Shown here one piece after another: positions 1 to 11,469 of a stretch of DNA of 60,000 nt; positions within the stretch are counted from its first letter, which is position 1; every line of letters starts with the position of its first letter. The notes under the pieces are model-generated. The model made no database searches. It saw only the letters and a list, made by a program, of their open reading frames with translations, and was not told the origin of the DNA. The stretch lies in assembly GCF_029227915.1 (NCBI RefSeq), contig NC_079880.1, forward strand, positions 23,872,501-23,932,500. Direction: 5' to 3'. Source of the stretch: Hydractinia symbiolongicarpus. Its lineage: Eukaryota; Cnidaria; Hydrozoa; Anthoathecata; Hydractiniidae. The position numbers were made by a program, and so were the translations under genes.

Positions 1-404
1 TCTAAAAAGGATACGCAAATTTAAGAGTTATAAAAATTAAGTATGCGGTGTTGTTATTACGGATAAAAAATTAGTAATTGTTATTAGTTACCGTAAACGC
101 ACTAATAAACATCCAGTCTCTAAGAAACGCTTCTTTCTTTAGTCTGAAAGGGACATTTTCTTAATTTTTTTAAAAAAAATTGTGATGAATCTATGATATG
201 TATATCAAATGTATGTCAAAAATCAAATATTTTAATTTCTCAGTTTCTTTATTAATAGCCATATTGTTTCCAAATGCATGAAGCACGAAGTAGCCGACTT
301 CTACTTCGTGCTAAGGATGTACGAAATAGTGACAATACAATGTACTTACAATGTACAATACCTTATCGGGAAAAAAACCCTAGCGGCAAATATAAATATT
401 ATCG
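1..404. other. Gene-free flank with one hairpin
   Basis: AT-rich sequence with no supportable gene. The only structure seen is a perfect 12-bp inverted repeat, AGCACGAAGTAG at 282-293 and its complement at 301-312, with a 7-nt loop. The short open frame over it looks accidental. The similarity to the second Polinton of the window starts at about 405, so this stretch is probably outside the first Polinton. Confidence 0.5.
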
Positions 405-667
405 GACGGCCTACTTAGGAGCTATTAACGATTTTTTGTACCAACCTTGTTATATCTATTGTAAAATAGGATTGCCGCAACCATATAGCCGGCTAGCTTC
501 AAACAATCCTCCATATCCATCTTAGCACCCGAACTGGAAACCCCCAACGCCTTTTTCCGCCCATAACAATCAGTTTGTGTGTGAAACGAGCCTGACAGAC
601 TCCCACAAAGCATCAATAATCATGGTTTCGTTAGGACCCATATTTTCATCATGTCTTGTTGCAATTT
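405..667 (-). pseudogene. Small Polinton protein, frameshifted copy
   Basis: This is the homologue of the intact 71-aa protein at 14468-14683. The matching parts are an NETMIIDALW stretch near the N terminus, read in one frame, and the GRKKALG and LKLAGYMVAAILF stretches, read in another. At least one small indel near 555-575 therefore splits it. The expected start codon has become ATT in place of ATG. The family has one hydrophobic segment toward its C terminus. Its function is unknown. It lies last in the group of three small genes that follow polB. Confidence 0.6.
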
Positions 668-691
668 ATTAAGTATTATTTTTAGCAGAAT

Positions 692-1040
692 TCATTGCAT
701 CTTGGAGATATCAATCTGAGGCTGGGTTTTGCCCTCTTTGCCCTGTTGGGGCTCCGGATTGGTTGCCGGCTTGTTGAATTCATTTTTACCCCTGCCAAAT
801 TTACACCAAACTCCTATCGCCAATATGGCCAAACTCCTGATTCCATAAAGGTATACATCATTTGACTTTCTAGGGGTTGTAACAGATTCTTGATCATCTT
901 GTAAAGAACCTTTGCCCACGTTCTTCTTTAAGTCGGCCTTGTTCTTCCTATTTCTTTCGGCAAGTCTCTTGCCGGCTGCCACACGACCCTCGTTTTGTTA
1001 TAACCCTCTCTTCCTGTTGTTTCTGAACCTCTTCGCTCAT
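692..1040 (-). pseudogene. Small single-pass Polinton membrane protein, frameshifted
   Basis: The start is the ATG read at 1040-1038, which overlaps the TGA stop of the upstream 153-aa gene in an ATGA arrangement. The first 16 codons (MSEEVQKQQ...) match the protein at 14326-14457 of the second Polinton. A frameshift near 985 then moves reading to a 96-codon frame. That frame has a basic GKRLAERNRK stretch, one hydrophobic segment (LAILAIGVWC) and a polar tail rich in Q, K and P. The family is known in Polintons only as an uncharacterised small membrane protein. Calling it structural would be a guess. Confidence 0.6.
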
Positions 1041-1498
1041 TTATTCTTATAGCACCGTCTCAGCGTCCTCCAACTCTCCGCATCCTTCTTCTTCCTGCTC
1101 ATATGCCGAGATGTATGGCCCGCCACAAGTAGTTGGGCTAAACACCTCCCTATGGTGCAATACACAGGGATACCCAGATCCATCATACTGTCCCGGATAA
1201 TAGGATCCTCCTTGATATCCCTGCGTAACTCGTCAACACTGTCGATATCCACAAAATTTCCGATCATGCTAGCATATAGACTAATGACATGGGTAGACAG
1301 TGCTTTTGCTGTTTTCTCCCCCTTCTCTTGCAATTCACGTTGTACATACTCTGCATAGACTTTTTCGATGGCCTCCTCCGGGGCCTTATCGACAAACCCT
1401 TCCGTGCACGTCTTCTTTATTATACGTCGATATCGAAAAAGTACATAGGGAATCAGAGCATACAGTAGTATTATAGCGACTAGTGTGCACACCTCCAT
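1037..1498 (-). CDS. 153-aa Polinton membrane-anchored protein, intact frame
   Basis: This is an open frame of 153 codons. It has an N-terminal hydrophobic segment (about residues 4-22, LVAIILLYALIPYVLF), a basic patch, then a soluble region with acidic and coiled character. The second Polinton carries a broken homologue at 14098-14262 that shares GNFVDIDSV and the GRCLA stretch. The frame follows polB directly, and its stop overlaps the next start by 4 nt, which suggests the genes were read as one unit. It is the only long intact frame left in this copy. I do not recognise a function. It appears specific to this Polinton family. Confidence 0.6.
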   Translation of the reverse strand: MEVCTLVAIILLYALIPYVLFRYRRIIKKTCTEGFVDKAPEEAIEKVYAEYVQRELQEKGEKTAKALSTHVISLYASMIGNFVDIDSVDELRRDIKEDPIIRDSMMDLGIPVYCTIGRCLAQLLVAGHTSRHMSRKKKDAESWRTLRRCYKNK

Positions 1499-1499
1499 T

Positions 1500-4400
1500 T
1501 TTCCCCTGTAGACGCTACGCCACAGGAAAACGTCTTAATTTGATCCCGCCGCACGATGCGTTTGTCGTCTGCCATGTTGAGTGCCAACTTGTTCACCTTT
1601 TGGGTGTATACCCGTTGTTTTGTATCAATATCTGACTCTTGTGAATGTCAACGCCCTCTTCTAGACATCGCTGGTAGTCATTGAAGATGATGGATTTTTT
1701 AGTCACACATCTTTTGACGCCCTTGGTTTTCCTGTCACCACCCTCTTTTGTAAGGCTCTTGTAAGCATATGGCTTGGCCCTTAAGGTGATGAACTCGGTC
1801 ATGATTTTACCGCTCAATTCGTCCTTCATGAGTCCTACTACCTTCTTTTTTCCCCATAGGAAGAGGTCTACCATCATCCGGATTATAGGCATTTGTATCG
1901 AAGCGTGCCTCAACATATTCAGCGATATCAACGTAGAAATCATGTGTCCTTTTATGATACACAAAGGAGTTTGTGTCCATGTAGCAGAGCTGTAATTTGC
2001 TACCATATTTTGATTGCATGAAATCGTAATGGAACTCGTACATCACCATTTTTGACATATCCAGGATTGCCTGGCCAATGTATACGGGCTTATTCATTTT
2101 AACCTCTGTTTTACCCATCTCTACACCTACCAGGTGCTTGCTCAACCTGCTTCCACTCTTGAAATTTGGCTTCATGACGAGCTTTGTATATTGGTCCTCG
2201 TTGGTAACCAGCTGGATGTTGTGGTGATTTCGGATATTCTCCATTGTCTTAGGGGTCATCTACAAAATTCGTAGCAATTCGTATCAAAAAAATTCGTATA
2301 TGCTATACGAATTTTCTTTTGCCATACAGTAACTAAATTCGTATGAAATTTTTCTAAAATCCTATAAAATTCGTATGAGTTTTTAATTAAATTCGTATGA
2401 GTTTTAAATTAAATTCGTACGAGTTTTAAATTAAATTCGTATGAGTTAAATTCGTACGAGTTTAACAAAAAATTCGTATGAGATTTTAATTAGATGCGTA
2501 TGGTTTAAAAAAAAAGAAAATCGTTTGACATTGTATTAAATTCGTATATGAGTTTTAAAATAAAATTCGTTTGAGTTTTTATAATTAGATGCTGCGTATG
2601 GTTTTTAAAAAAAAATGTGATCTAAAAAAAAACATTTCTATCGCCGTTTTTCGTTTTTAAACTTTTAAAATGCGATCTAAAAAACATTTCTATCGTTGTT
2701 TTTCGTTTTTAAACTTTTAAAATGCAATCTAAAAAAACATTTCTATCGCCGTTTTTCGATTTAAATTTTTAAAATGCGATTTAAAAAAAACATTTCTATC
2801 GCCGTTTTTCGTTTTTAAACTTTTAAAATGCGATCTAAAAAAACATTTCTGTCGCTGTTTTTCGTTTTTAAACTTTTAAAATGCGATCTAAAAAAGCTTT
2901 TCTATCGCCGTTTTTCGATTTTCAAACTTTCAAATTGCGATCTAAAAAAACATTTCTATCGACGTTTTTCGATTTAAACTTTTAAAATGCGATTTAAAAA
3001 AACATTTCTATCGCCGTTTTTCGTTTTTAAACTTTTAAAATTCGATCTAAAAAAACATTTCTATCGTCGTTTTTCGATTTAGACTTTTAAAATGCGTAAC
3101 CGAATACCAAGAGGTTCATAAGTTTATAGAAATCCTTTTCGAACTCGTTCATCGCGTTTGTTCTCAAATCAGAGTTGTGATCGATATACCCTTTAAGCCA
3201 GGGTTTCTGATTGAACCGGATTACCCTGCACACTTTCTTCAATTTAAGCCCATGTTTTATAGCCTCATTTAATGCCCTAATATGTACTACATTTTTCTGC
3301 TTATCTTCCAAAATCGGTACCAATTTCTCAACCTTGTGGACCATCGTGCGCTCGGGTAGTAAACGGCAGCTCGTTATGTTTGTTGTGTAGCACCTTGGGT
3401 ATTCGATATCAACCTCTAATATGTACCCATGCTTATTATTCTCAACGAGCATCCCGATCCGCCTTTTTGTAAAGCCATCGACGTTTGATACCCATTTGAA
3501 GTCGTCCGTTGGGAGATCCTGACGCATGACCCAGCCGTATAGGTTGTTTGCATCCAGATATTGCAGATAGGAAGACTCGTCATCCAGTTATACTGCTCTC
3601 CCATGTACCTATTGTTGGCTTTGACATAACGATGTAAAGCCTGGGTTATACCTCCTCTAATACTTTTTTCGAACATTAGGAGCATGTTGGGGTCTGTGAG
3701 GAGCTCTAACCTTATACCTGTAAATTTATATGCAGTTTTCCATGCCAAGCCAGGCGCAGAGTAGGAATGGGCGGAATCAAGGCTGTAGTTGTCCAAGCAT
3801 ACGCCTCTAAATGTCTCGAAGACATCGGCCAGTAGCAGAACGTCTATGGTCAGGTAGATTTCATGGTAGTCCCCCATAGTAACGTTATCATCCTCTGGGG
3901 TAATGACATTCCATACCTCTTTCGCATATATATAGTTCCTATCGCTTATACCCTTCATATTCAGCTTGCTATAAAAGGTTTCCTTGGGAGGTAGTTCCAG
4001 CACTTCGATTCGCTGCCATCAATCCATGTACTCGTAAGGATACACACCATTTCTCAGCATTAGAATAAAGAAATCATCCTTGTTGATGAACTCTGCCATG
4101 GACGGTACGTTTGCCTTTACCTTGTCCTGATGAAGCTGCTTCGTGGTACTCGAGTCGCAATTTTTACAGTAGAATTTTGCCATGTACTCGGCGTCTATGT
4201 CCTGGAATTCAAGACAGATATCCGCACATTAAAGACACTTCATACCCGCGGCGTTTGTACCAATCAGATTGCTTGCTAATTTGTCTAGGCTTGATGCCAT
4301 GAATCGACAGGAGTCGATAAACCTGATTTCGATCTTCTTATACGTCTCGCCATCACCACATCTCACACCTCCAAGGGGTTCCTTGATTTTCACGTTGAAG

Positions 4401-5240
4401 CTTATATATTTTTCAACGTTTTCCGCCATACAGCTGATGTTCTAGGTGTCATACTTTTCACCCAGTTCCCGTATGAAGAGATGGGCATCATATCCTAAAA
4501 GGTTCTGGAAGATTACAGGGATGTGGCTGGGTATCTTGTATTTGAGGTTGCATATCGCGTGCGCTGCGCCTCTATACAGACCTGTATAGTAGCAGTGGTC
4601 CCTGATCTTACGGTTATTGTCATAGTTACCAAAGGGTTTTAGGCAGATATGGCAGTGCGTGGCCTCGTCATGTTTCCTTTTTGGTCATGGGTTGCTGCGA
4701 GTAGGTATAATATAGTCTTTTCACCTCGACCTCTAGGTGATTCGCGAACTTCGTCACACAGTCCTCACCTCTGTATACTGTTAGAGGATCTGGTACATCC
4801 CCATAGGCAAATGTATTATACGTACACCAGCCAGATGGTACATGCTTTCTTAGCCTTTTCGTCTTGGTATCCCTTGCATCTTCTACCGGGGCTAGCAGGC
4901 TCTCAAAGTCTGCATAGATGGCAAAGGGTACCCTGAATTGCTGTTGGCCATCCCTATAGTATAGCTATTTTTAGCGTCATTTATCATCGAAATTTGATCA
5001 GCCTCATGATCAATGCAGTACCTATAGTGCTTGTCCCTCGATTCAACCGTGGGAAAGGCCTGTAGGCAGTTTGGGCAGAAGTACATTACATTCCTATTCT
5101 TTGAGGTCTCCTTGCCCAGGAGCCTCGATAGACTTTTGACAGCCGTGTAGTGTGTCTTTTTTTTATCTGTTATTTCTTTGAACAGCGCGTAACACGCGAC
5201 TTCTCCAAAAATAGACAAGTGGATTAAAGAGCGATTGGAA
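1500..5240 (-). pseudogene. polB: Protein-primed DNA polymerase B (polB), broken
   Basis: This is the replication polymerase of a Polinton, which copies linear DNA from a protein primer. Pieces in order: a zinc finger with C-x2-C and H-x4-C spacing (about 5070-5010, YFCPNC); a degenerate middle (4890-4010); an exonuclease/TPR-side part with YHEIYLTIDVLLLADVF (3870-3820); APGLAWKTAY and IRGGI; then EFEKDFYKLMN just before 3085. The motif resumes at 2258 with KTMENIR after an 820-bp repeat array. The palm motif C is at about 1985 and reads YMDTNS in place of the family's Y-x-DTDS, so a catalytic Asp is Asn. A further frameshift lies near 1860, and the C terminus runs to about 1500. The N-terminal part is missing, replaced by GPCR sequence. 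At least five lesions are visible, so it is non-functional. Confidence 0.85.
2262..3085. repeat. Two-part tandem-repeat array inside polB
   Basis: The 2262-2600 part consists of imperfect short units of roughly 20-24 bp around AAATTCGTATGAGTTTTAA. The 2600-3085 part consists of about nine copies of a 53-57 bp unit built on ACATTTCTATCGCCGTTTTT followed by CGTTTTTAAACTTTTAAAAT. Copy starts are near 2634, 2690, 2740, 2797, 2850, 2900, 2955, 3007 and 3060. No coding potential is seen. On the minus strand, the polB frame stops at the right edge after VFG and resumes at the left edge with KTMENIR, so the array interrupts a normally contiguous motif. Confidence 0.85.
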
Positions 5241-5990
5241 AAGACCAAAAAGCTTCCAATGATAGTAACTTTCGCTGTTGTTGAATCATACAGCATGCAA
5301 AACGAGACAGCCAATGGATATGTAAGTATTATGAAACCACCATTCCACCAGTTATGGTAGCCGTAGTTTCTATCCTCAACCTTTTGCTTTGAAATTGTAC
5401 TCTCATGGACTCTTGTGATATAATATGTTTATATAAGGCGAATCCAACAAAAGAATAAACATATCCGAGAATAATTCCGGATGTAAATATTATTCCTGCC
5501 GATATGTAAAAAACTTCCTGTTCATATTTGATAGACGACACAAAACCATCATGAAATTGAAAAATTGTTTTTGAGCCTTGAATTAATAAAGTCAAAATCC
5601 ATAAGATAAAAATGATTTTTTTCATACGCCTTGTACCTGTATATGATTTATACCTCAGTGGATGTAACACAGCTAAGTAACGTTCAAATGAAATCATTAA
5701 GACAGTTGAAGCAATAACCGAGAGGTGGGTAAATTCAAATGTAACAGCGGATATAACAAAGACGTCGAAGTAACCAAACTTTGCTCCGACCATGGACAAA
5801 AGTAAAGCTATCGCAGTGATGATGTTAAACATTGTGTCAGTAACCGCTAAACTCAATAACAAAATATCCATCGCCGATTTCTGTTGTTTTTTTTACGAAT
5901 GGTGCAGTATATTACTGTAAGGTAACAACAATTACTGATACAAAAAAGTAAATCGGGAGATCCTTACCAAAGTCTGTCGCATCTTTACAA
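5190..5990 (-). pseudogene. Rhodopsin-like (class A) GPCR, frameshifted and truncated
   Basis: This is a seven-helix receptor remnant. The 180-codon central frame (5871-5329) holds TM2 (LLLSLAVTD), TM3 ending in ERYLAVLHPLRY (the E/DRY motif), TM4 with its Trp, TM5 and a third loop. TM1, ending in VIYCTIRKKNN, is read just upstream (about 5975-5885) in another frame. TM6 (FIILTYPLAV) and a TM7-like part (SFLVFSN..LIHLSIFG, where NPxxY would be expected) continue below 5335 in a third frame. Two small indels therefore break the gene. The TM7 end fuses without a stop to Polinton polB near 5190-5240. The ligand cannot be inferred. Such receptors are often single-exon in cnidarians. Confidence 0.75.
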
Positions 5991-8900
5991 AAGGTTGCAG
6001 TATTATTGAGACAGAAACGTTTTAGTTCTTCACTGTATTGTAATGAAATTATATTCACTGACTTTAAAGTCGTATGTTTAAAGTCTTTCCAGCAACATGG
6101 AAAAGTGTAGGCAGTTTGATCCGGGTTATTGACCTACTTTCCTAATTTAAACCATTTATTTCCCAAGACAACACTAAATGATAATTACACCCGCTCTTTA
6201 CGTAAATTTAATAAATAAGGAATTAAAAAACTCGTTTAGGTAACTTAATTGAAAAGCCATTGCAGCTTACCTCAATGATATGACATCGTTTTTGGCACGT
6301 GTTTTGTACGCGTACGTGTTTTTCATTTTTGCCGATGGAAAGTGAAATGTGACACACCTTTGTTTCCTGTTTTTAATAGTATAACTATTTCGGTTGTTTT
6401 CCTTTCTTCAAGTGAAGAGAAAGATTAATGCTTAAAACTTAAGTGTTAAAAAGCAATTGATATACCAGTCAGATGACACATAATAAATTTTGGCATCTAA
6501 AAATCGGAACAGTTGTCGGAAAGATTACGCTGGATCTCAAACGGATTTTCAGGCGTCAGAATACTGTCACATATTTAAATATGTGGTGGCGCTGTGTCTT
6601 CGGTGTGGAGAAGCAAGAAAGCACAGGAATAAGTCATAAGCGGTTAAGCAGTTGTAGAATAAAAATGCTACGAAAAGCGAGCAGAGATAGGCTAAATGTT
6701 TGTTTTTCCGACTGATGTACGGGATATAATCAAATAATTTCGTTTGTGCAGCATTGTCATAAACTTTGAAAGTTGAATACATCGTATTTATTTTAAATTT
6801 TTAATTTCACAACTGCTTGTGTGCACAAAAATACGAAGAGATGACAATAGGAGTGCATGTAATCTAAGAGGGTAGAAATAGAGGAAAACTATCTTAATTC
6901 ACAGCTGTCGAGATCTATTTAAATCCTGTATTTTTTTTAATAAAGATGGAATCATACACACGTCTTACTTGACCGAGTCTTTGTTGCTGAAAATATGATC
7001 AGAGCGCGGGAAAAGATACTAACTGGATGTTAAATTGACCTTCATTGTGCTTAATGTAGCAATTAAACGTTGTAAAAAATTTATATATTGGTTCATCAAT
7101 AAACCACATGAGGAAAATTTGTGCCATTTTGAAGCTTCTGAGAGGTTGAAAGTGTTGCCTACTGATTAATGTTCGTTATGTTCTAGACAGGAAAATTTTC
7201 TGAAAATAAAAGTCGGATATCAACAGGATAGTTGTAATCATTCTTGTAAACAAACCTAAAATTCACAAGCTTCTTACCTTAAAAGATGAGAATTGCAGTT
7301 CTAATATTGCTCAACAGATCAATGAAAACATGCTCTTCTGTCACATGATTTTTAAAAGTTTATTAATTTAAAATTATGCTATAACTGTAATATGCTCAGG
7401 AGAATATTTAGCTATGATGTACTGGTGTGAATACATCAGTAAAAATTTGTCTGCAAAGTTAAGGTGTAACCCTTTTTCTGAATTTTACGCCCGAAGTCAG
7501 GATAACACTTGTGCACACGCCTTCGGCGTCTGAAACTGTTTTTTCGAGTCCCCCACCGGGTTTAATAATCTTATTTCTGTCAAAAAATACAAAACGCTTT
7601 CTTTTTAGTCTCGAAAAATACCTGAATTTTTTTTTCGGTGTCGGCTTCAATATTTATACCAATCCTGCTGGTGTAAGCTGCCCATCCGACTGGGTGAGAT
7701 TTTCTCTGATGTAGGCAACTGGTGTAGGCAACTGGTGTGCAATGCAAACAATACGGCAGAACGATCCAGAACTAACATGCAGGTGAGAAAAGTGTAGACG
7801 TCAAAACAAAGTGACTTTTGGTGGCTCGTAATCTTAGTTAGCTAATAGTCGAGTGGGAGAATATAAAAGAAATATATATGCAGATATTTATTAGATCGTT
7901 AAAAACAATTCTCAGTCAATTTTGTGGCGGATTTAGTTATATGTAAGAACAGGTTAATACATTTTTGTTCAGATAATTTCTGGCCTTTATCTTATAACTA
8001 CTGTCCACAAAATTTCTTACATTTCGTTAGCAAAGAGCTGTAAGATGTTGACATTATAAATAGGCACCAAGTGAATTATTTGGGGTTTTTATAGGTTTTC
8101 AGTGATTTTATTTTTCAAATAAAATTGACTCTATTTTCCCAACGTTTAAAATAATTTTCAAAAGTTTACTTTGTCTTGCATGTCGATGATTGGTTTAAAA
8201 AATGCTTTAGCAGAATCAACCATAACCATTGTCTACTAATAATAGTGCGTGTTTTTCGATCGTTTATTTAATATTTCGGTACAGAGAATGCCGCAAACAC
8301 TTGCAGTGTAGATGAGCTAAGAAAGTTTGCAAAGTTCCATATATTTACGCTAGTTTATAGATTTGTAGGAATAAAAGGTTAAAAATGTATTGGTAATGTT
8401 TTTTCATCAACTATCCAATCACTTACCATTTTTAGCCTATTTTTTATTATTTTTTTTATTTAATATTTTCGATCGTCTGTTGTTTATATTTTTTGCCTGT
8501 GCACACGCGTGCGCATGTTCATATGCAAACATTATGTCACGCCACAACTCATCAATGGATTTAGAAATTTGTTTTATATTTTTTAGCTGCATGGCAACGA
8601 CAAAGCAATATTTGTGAGTGCAATGGTACTTAATATACACCTTCTATACGCAACGCTGAAGAAACTCAACTCTGCGAACCAAAATGTTCAAGAAAAAATA
8701 CCTTCCTAGATCAAGATGTATTACTAAATCTTAATAAAAATTATCCTCGATGCGACTTGATATTACACGGCATGTGCCGCCGTAAAAAAAAATATAAGAC
8801 CTTGTCGAGAAAAAAAACAAATTATAATACTAAACTTTTCGTTGTACAGAAAAAATAAGATAAAATAAACGTGAGGGCTTACATAAAGTAACAACTTAAG

Positions 8901-11469
8901 CGGATAAGAAAAAAACAAGTTTAAGAGCTGTTTTGACTATTAGGGGACGTTAATAAGTGGAGGCTTCTAGGGCGCCCCCTGAATCCGATGTTTTTTTTAT
9001 CGTCAGTACGGACGACATGGCCTTTTTTAGGTTAATTTTACACCAGACAAAAAAAATCCTAAATCTTCCCTGACTTGCAAGAAAGTCATCGTTATGGTTT
9101 CCCATGACAGGGGAAGTTATTAAAGTTCACCCACATACTACCATATTTTATTCAACAAAGAAAGATATACGACTTTCTCCTCCGACTAATTCTATTAATT
9201 TTTTCATCAATATTGATAATAAAAGGTATTCGGAACCACTGGAAAATTGTTAATTATAAAAATACACACTTGTACTAACATTGAGTGTAAATGAGTTCGC
9301 ATTTTATCACCAAGAGGGGAATAATTATTACTGTGAATCCAATGTTTACAGCAGCTGCACCTATTGGTGCAACACTCGGTGTTTTTTTATACTTTCACTT
9401 TCGTATATTAATAATTCCGAGAGAGATTTGTAAACAGTTTCGACCAGATTTTACTTTTAACTTTTCCACTAACCTGGTAGTAATATAGACAACGGTTTAA
9501 CAACAGTAGGTTAAATGCAGTTACAATTCCTGATAAATTTTATTATATCCATATCTGAGGCGATAACAAAACTGCTACTGGATAAATTGGAATAAGTTGG
9601 TTTGTTTTCATTTTTTGTATCACTGCGCTCCCTTTTGATGCTAAGAAGTCGATTTATCCATTTTCCTGTTTTGCAAATGGATATTAATTAGTGTCCCTGA
9701 AAAAACTTCATCGTAAATTTCACCAAATGATCCAAGTTTTTTGCTGTTCGATTTCAAAATAATCAATATTTGCGGATGGTTCAGCTTTCCTATGCAACCA
9801 CCAAAAGAGTAAATCAGATTTAAAACGAAAGCATAAAAGCCAAAAGTGTTGACCATGTTTTGAATTGTGGGACCTTTAGAGTTCGCGAGAGATATTGTTG
9901 ATTGATACATAGAAGGTATATTGTTGATTTCCATTGATTCAATATTTACAATAATAAGTTGGTTATCTTTATCATCTTTTTCAGACGTTACAAAAAGCTG
10001 AAAATTTTGCACAACATATTTTATCCAAAACAGCATATTTACTTTTTTATAACATTGTATCAATTCTGCTTAAATGACGATCAAGAATGTTTGAAAGACT
10101 GTCATCATGTAGCTACTACAGTTCTATCTTCCTTTTTGAAAACTCTGAATGTGTTCATAGTAAATTACCATTTGCAAAGATCACTTTAAGGTTATCTCCC
10201 GCGCAAAATAAAGTTAATTGCATATGGAAGAGCTTGAAAGGTTGTCTATGAATTTGAATATTTTTTTTTTAATTCTTGATTGATTTTTTAGAATTGGACT
10301 AAGAAGATTCACTAAGTATGCATGATGTCATGAGTATGCTATGCGAAGGTGTTATATTTAACATTTTTGACAAGACATATAGAGTTAAAAAAGTTTTCTG
10401 GTCAACGCTTGCCTGTAATAAACACAACCCTCTTCCTCCTTAAGAAAGACATTGAAAAATTTAATAATAAACGCCCGTCACCTAAGCTTCTTCGATCAAA
10501 AAGGGTCGCTTATTAGAATTTTCCTCATTAAGTCATTGTATTACTAAACGGACCCCTAATATTTTGATATGATTTTTAGCATCCACTCCTTTGACGTAAT
10601 ATCAATTCATTTTTTGTTTTGCCAGAACGTATAAATTTACCGCTTATTTACAAGCTACATAAAAAGAAAAATACTAGGCACTTCGAGTTTTCTTGTCTAT
10701 GCGGACTTTCCCCAAGAAATTCTGGTAATTTCAAGTCAAGTTACCTAGCTTTACGCCAAATGAATCTTTATACATCGTTTTATCTTCTGATTCCATAGCT
10801 TTTAATTCTAGGTAAATTAATTCTACGTTGGTAGCCAGAATCTTGAAATTGGTTTGTTTAAGTTTGATATATGGCTAGAGAACGTGACAGTAAGAGACAA
10901 ATAGAATTAATAAAAAGCTTCATGTGTCAGGTGGCTGAGCTAGCTAGCTAACTTTAACGTAAGGTGAATAAAAATGTAAACAAAAAAAAAATACACGAAA
11001 AGAAGTTTTAAAAGAAACAGCAACCTTGTTGAAATACAAATAGAAGTATCACATAGCAAAAAATAAAGCAAACAGTTCAAAAACTTTCCATTCTCCAGCG
11101 CTGAGTTGGTCAGATCTGTTTGCCAAATTTCGGACTGACATAAGGGCAACGTAAAAATTGTTGTTAACGAATATAAATACCTTTAGTTTCTGATTGGTCA
11201 ATTATATAAAACTCCGCTCCTGATTGGACCTTTATTTTAGCTTTATTTTTAAGACCTTTAAATTTTGATGACGTCAGCAGAGACATGTCAGAACATTTTT
11301 TTTTTAGAAATGTGTATGCCTGTTGCCATTGTATAGATAGTACTTAATCCACTACTAATTCAACATTTTTTGCAGGCACTGATGTGCTTTCAGTGAAAAA
11401 TCCTCTATTATAGATATTTTAACTTAATCTACAAATATATACAAGTATATACAGCTGATATTTACAGGT
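5991..11469. other. Long AT-rich stretch without a supportable gene
   Basis: Open frames here are short and low in complexity. I saw no TIR pairs, tRNA genes or recognisable domains. The Polinton-style GC-rich TIR sequence is absent. One 140-codon minus frame (9641-10063) is listed separately. The 7460-7720 part is slightly richer in GC but matches nothing I know. Some dispersed TAGCTAGCTA runs (about 10938) recur elsewhere in the window. Confidence 0.4.
9641..10063 (-). CDS. Unrecognised 140-codon open frame
   Basis: This frame of 140 codons has an ATG start and a mixed composition (NIESMEINNIPSMYQ, GSFGEIYDEVF) that is less biased than the surrounding AT-rich frames. It has one hydrophobic stretch (FYAFVLNLIYSFGGCIG). 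I recognise no domain. It could be an exon of a host gene, an old transposon piece or chance. No splice sites flank it convincingly. Confidence 0.2.
   Translation of the reverse strand: MIQCYKKVNMLFWIKYVVQNFQLFVTSEKDDKDNQLIIVNIESMEINNIPSMYQSTISLANSKGPTIQNMVNTFGFYAFVLNLIYSFGGCIGKLNHPQILIILKSNSKKLGSFGEIYDEVFSGTLINIHLQNRKMDKSTS

Larger units (their letters stand above)
405..5240 (-). mobile_element. Decayed Polinton/Maverick, copy 1 (no ends seen)
   Basis: Reading on the minus strand from 5240 down, the order is protein-primed DNA polymerase B, a 153-aa membrane protein, a second small membrane protein and a third small protein. The last three have collinear homologues on the plus strand at 14090-14683 in the complete element at 13124-24891, so both belong to one family. 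No TIR, integrase, ATPase or capsid gene is seen here. The block is a fragment that ends in a GPCR gene on one side and near 405 on the other. All of polB is broken. The element is virus-like (a relative of adintoviruses) but is plainly dead here. Confidence 0.85.

Noticed and set aside
2262-3085. CRISPR array
   Set aside because: Units are back to back with no unique spacers, and the DNA is eukaryotic; it is a minisatellite.
7459-7714. Two overlapping 63-67 codon frames on both strands
   Set aside because: No domain, low complexity ends and no splice context.
8390-8640. Phe/Leu-rich 75-codon frame as a membrane protein
   Set aside because: Hydrophobic only because of T-rich DNA; the opposite strand is equally open.
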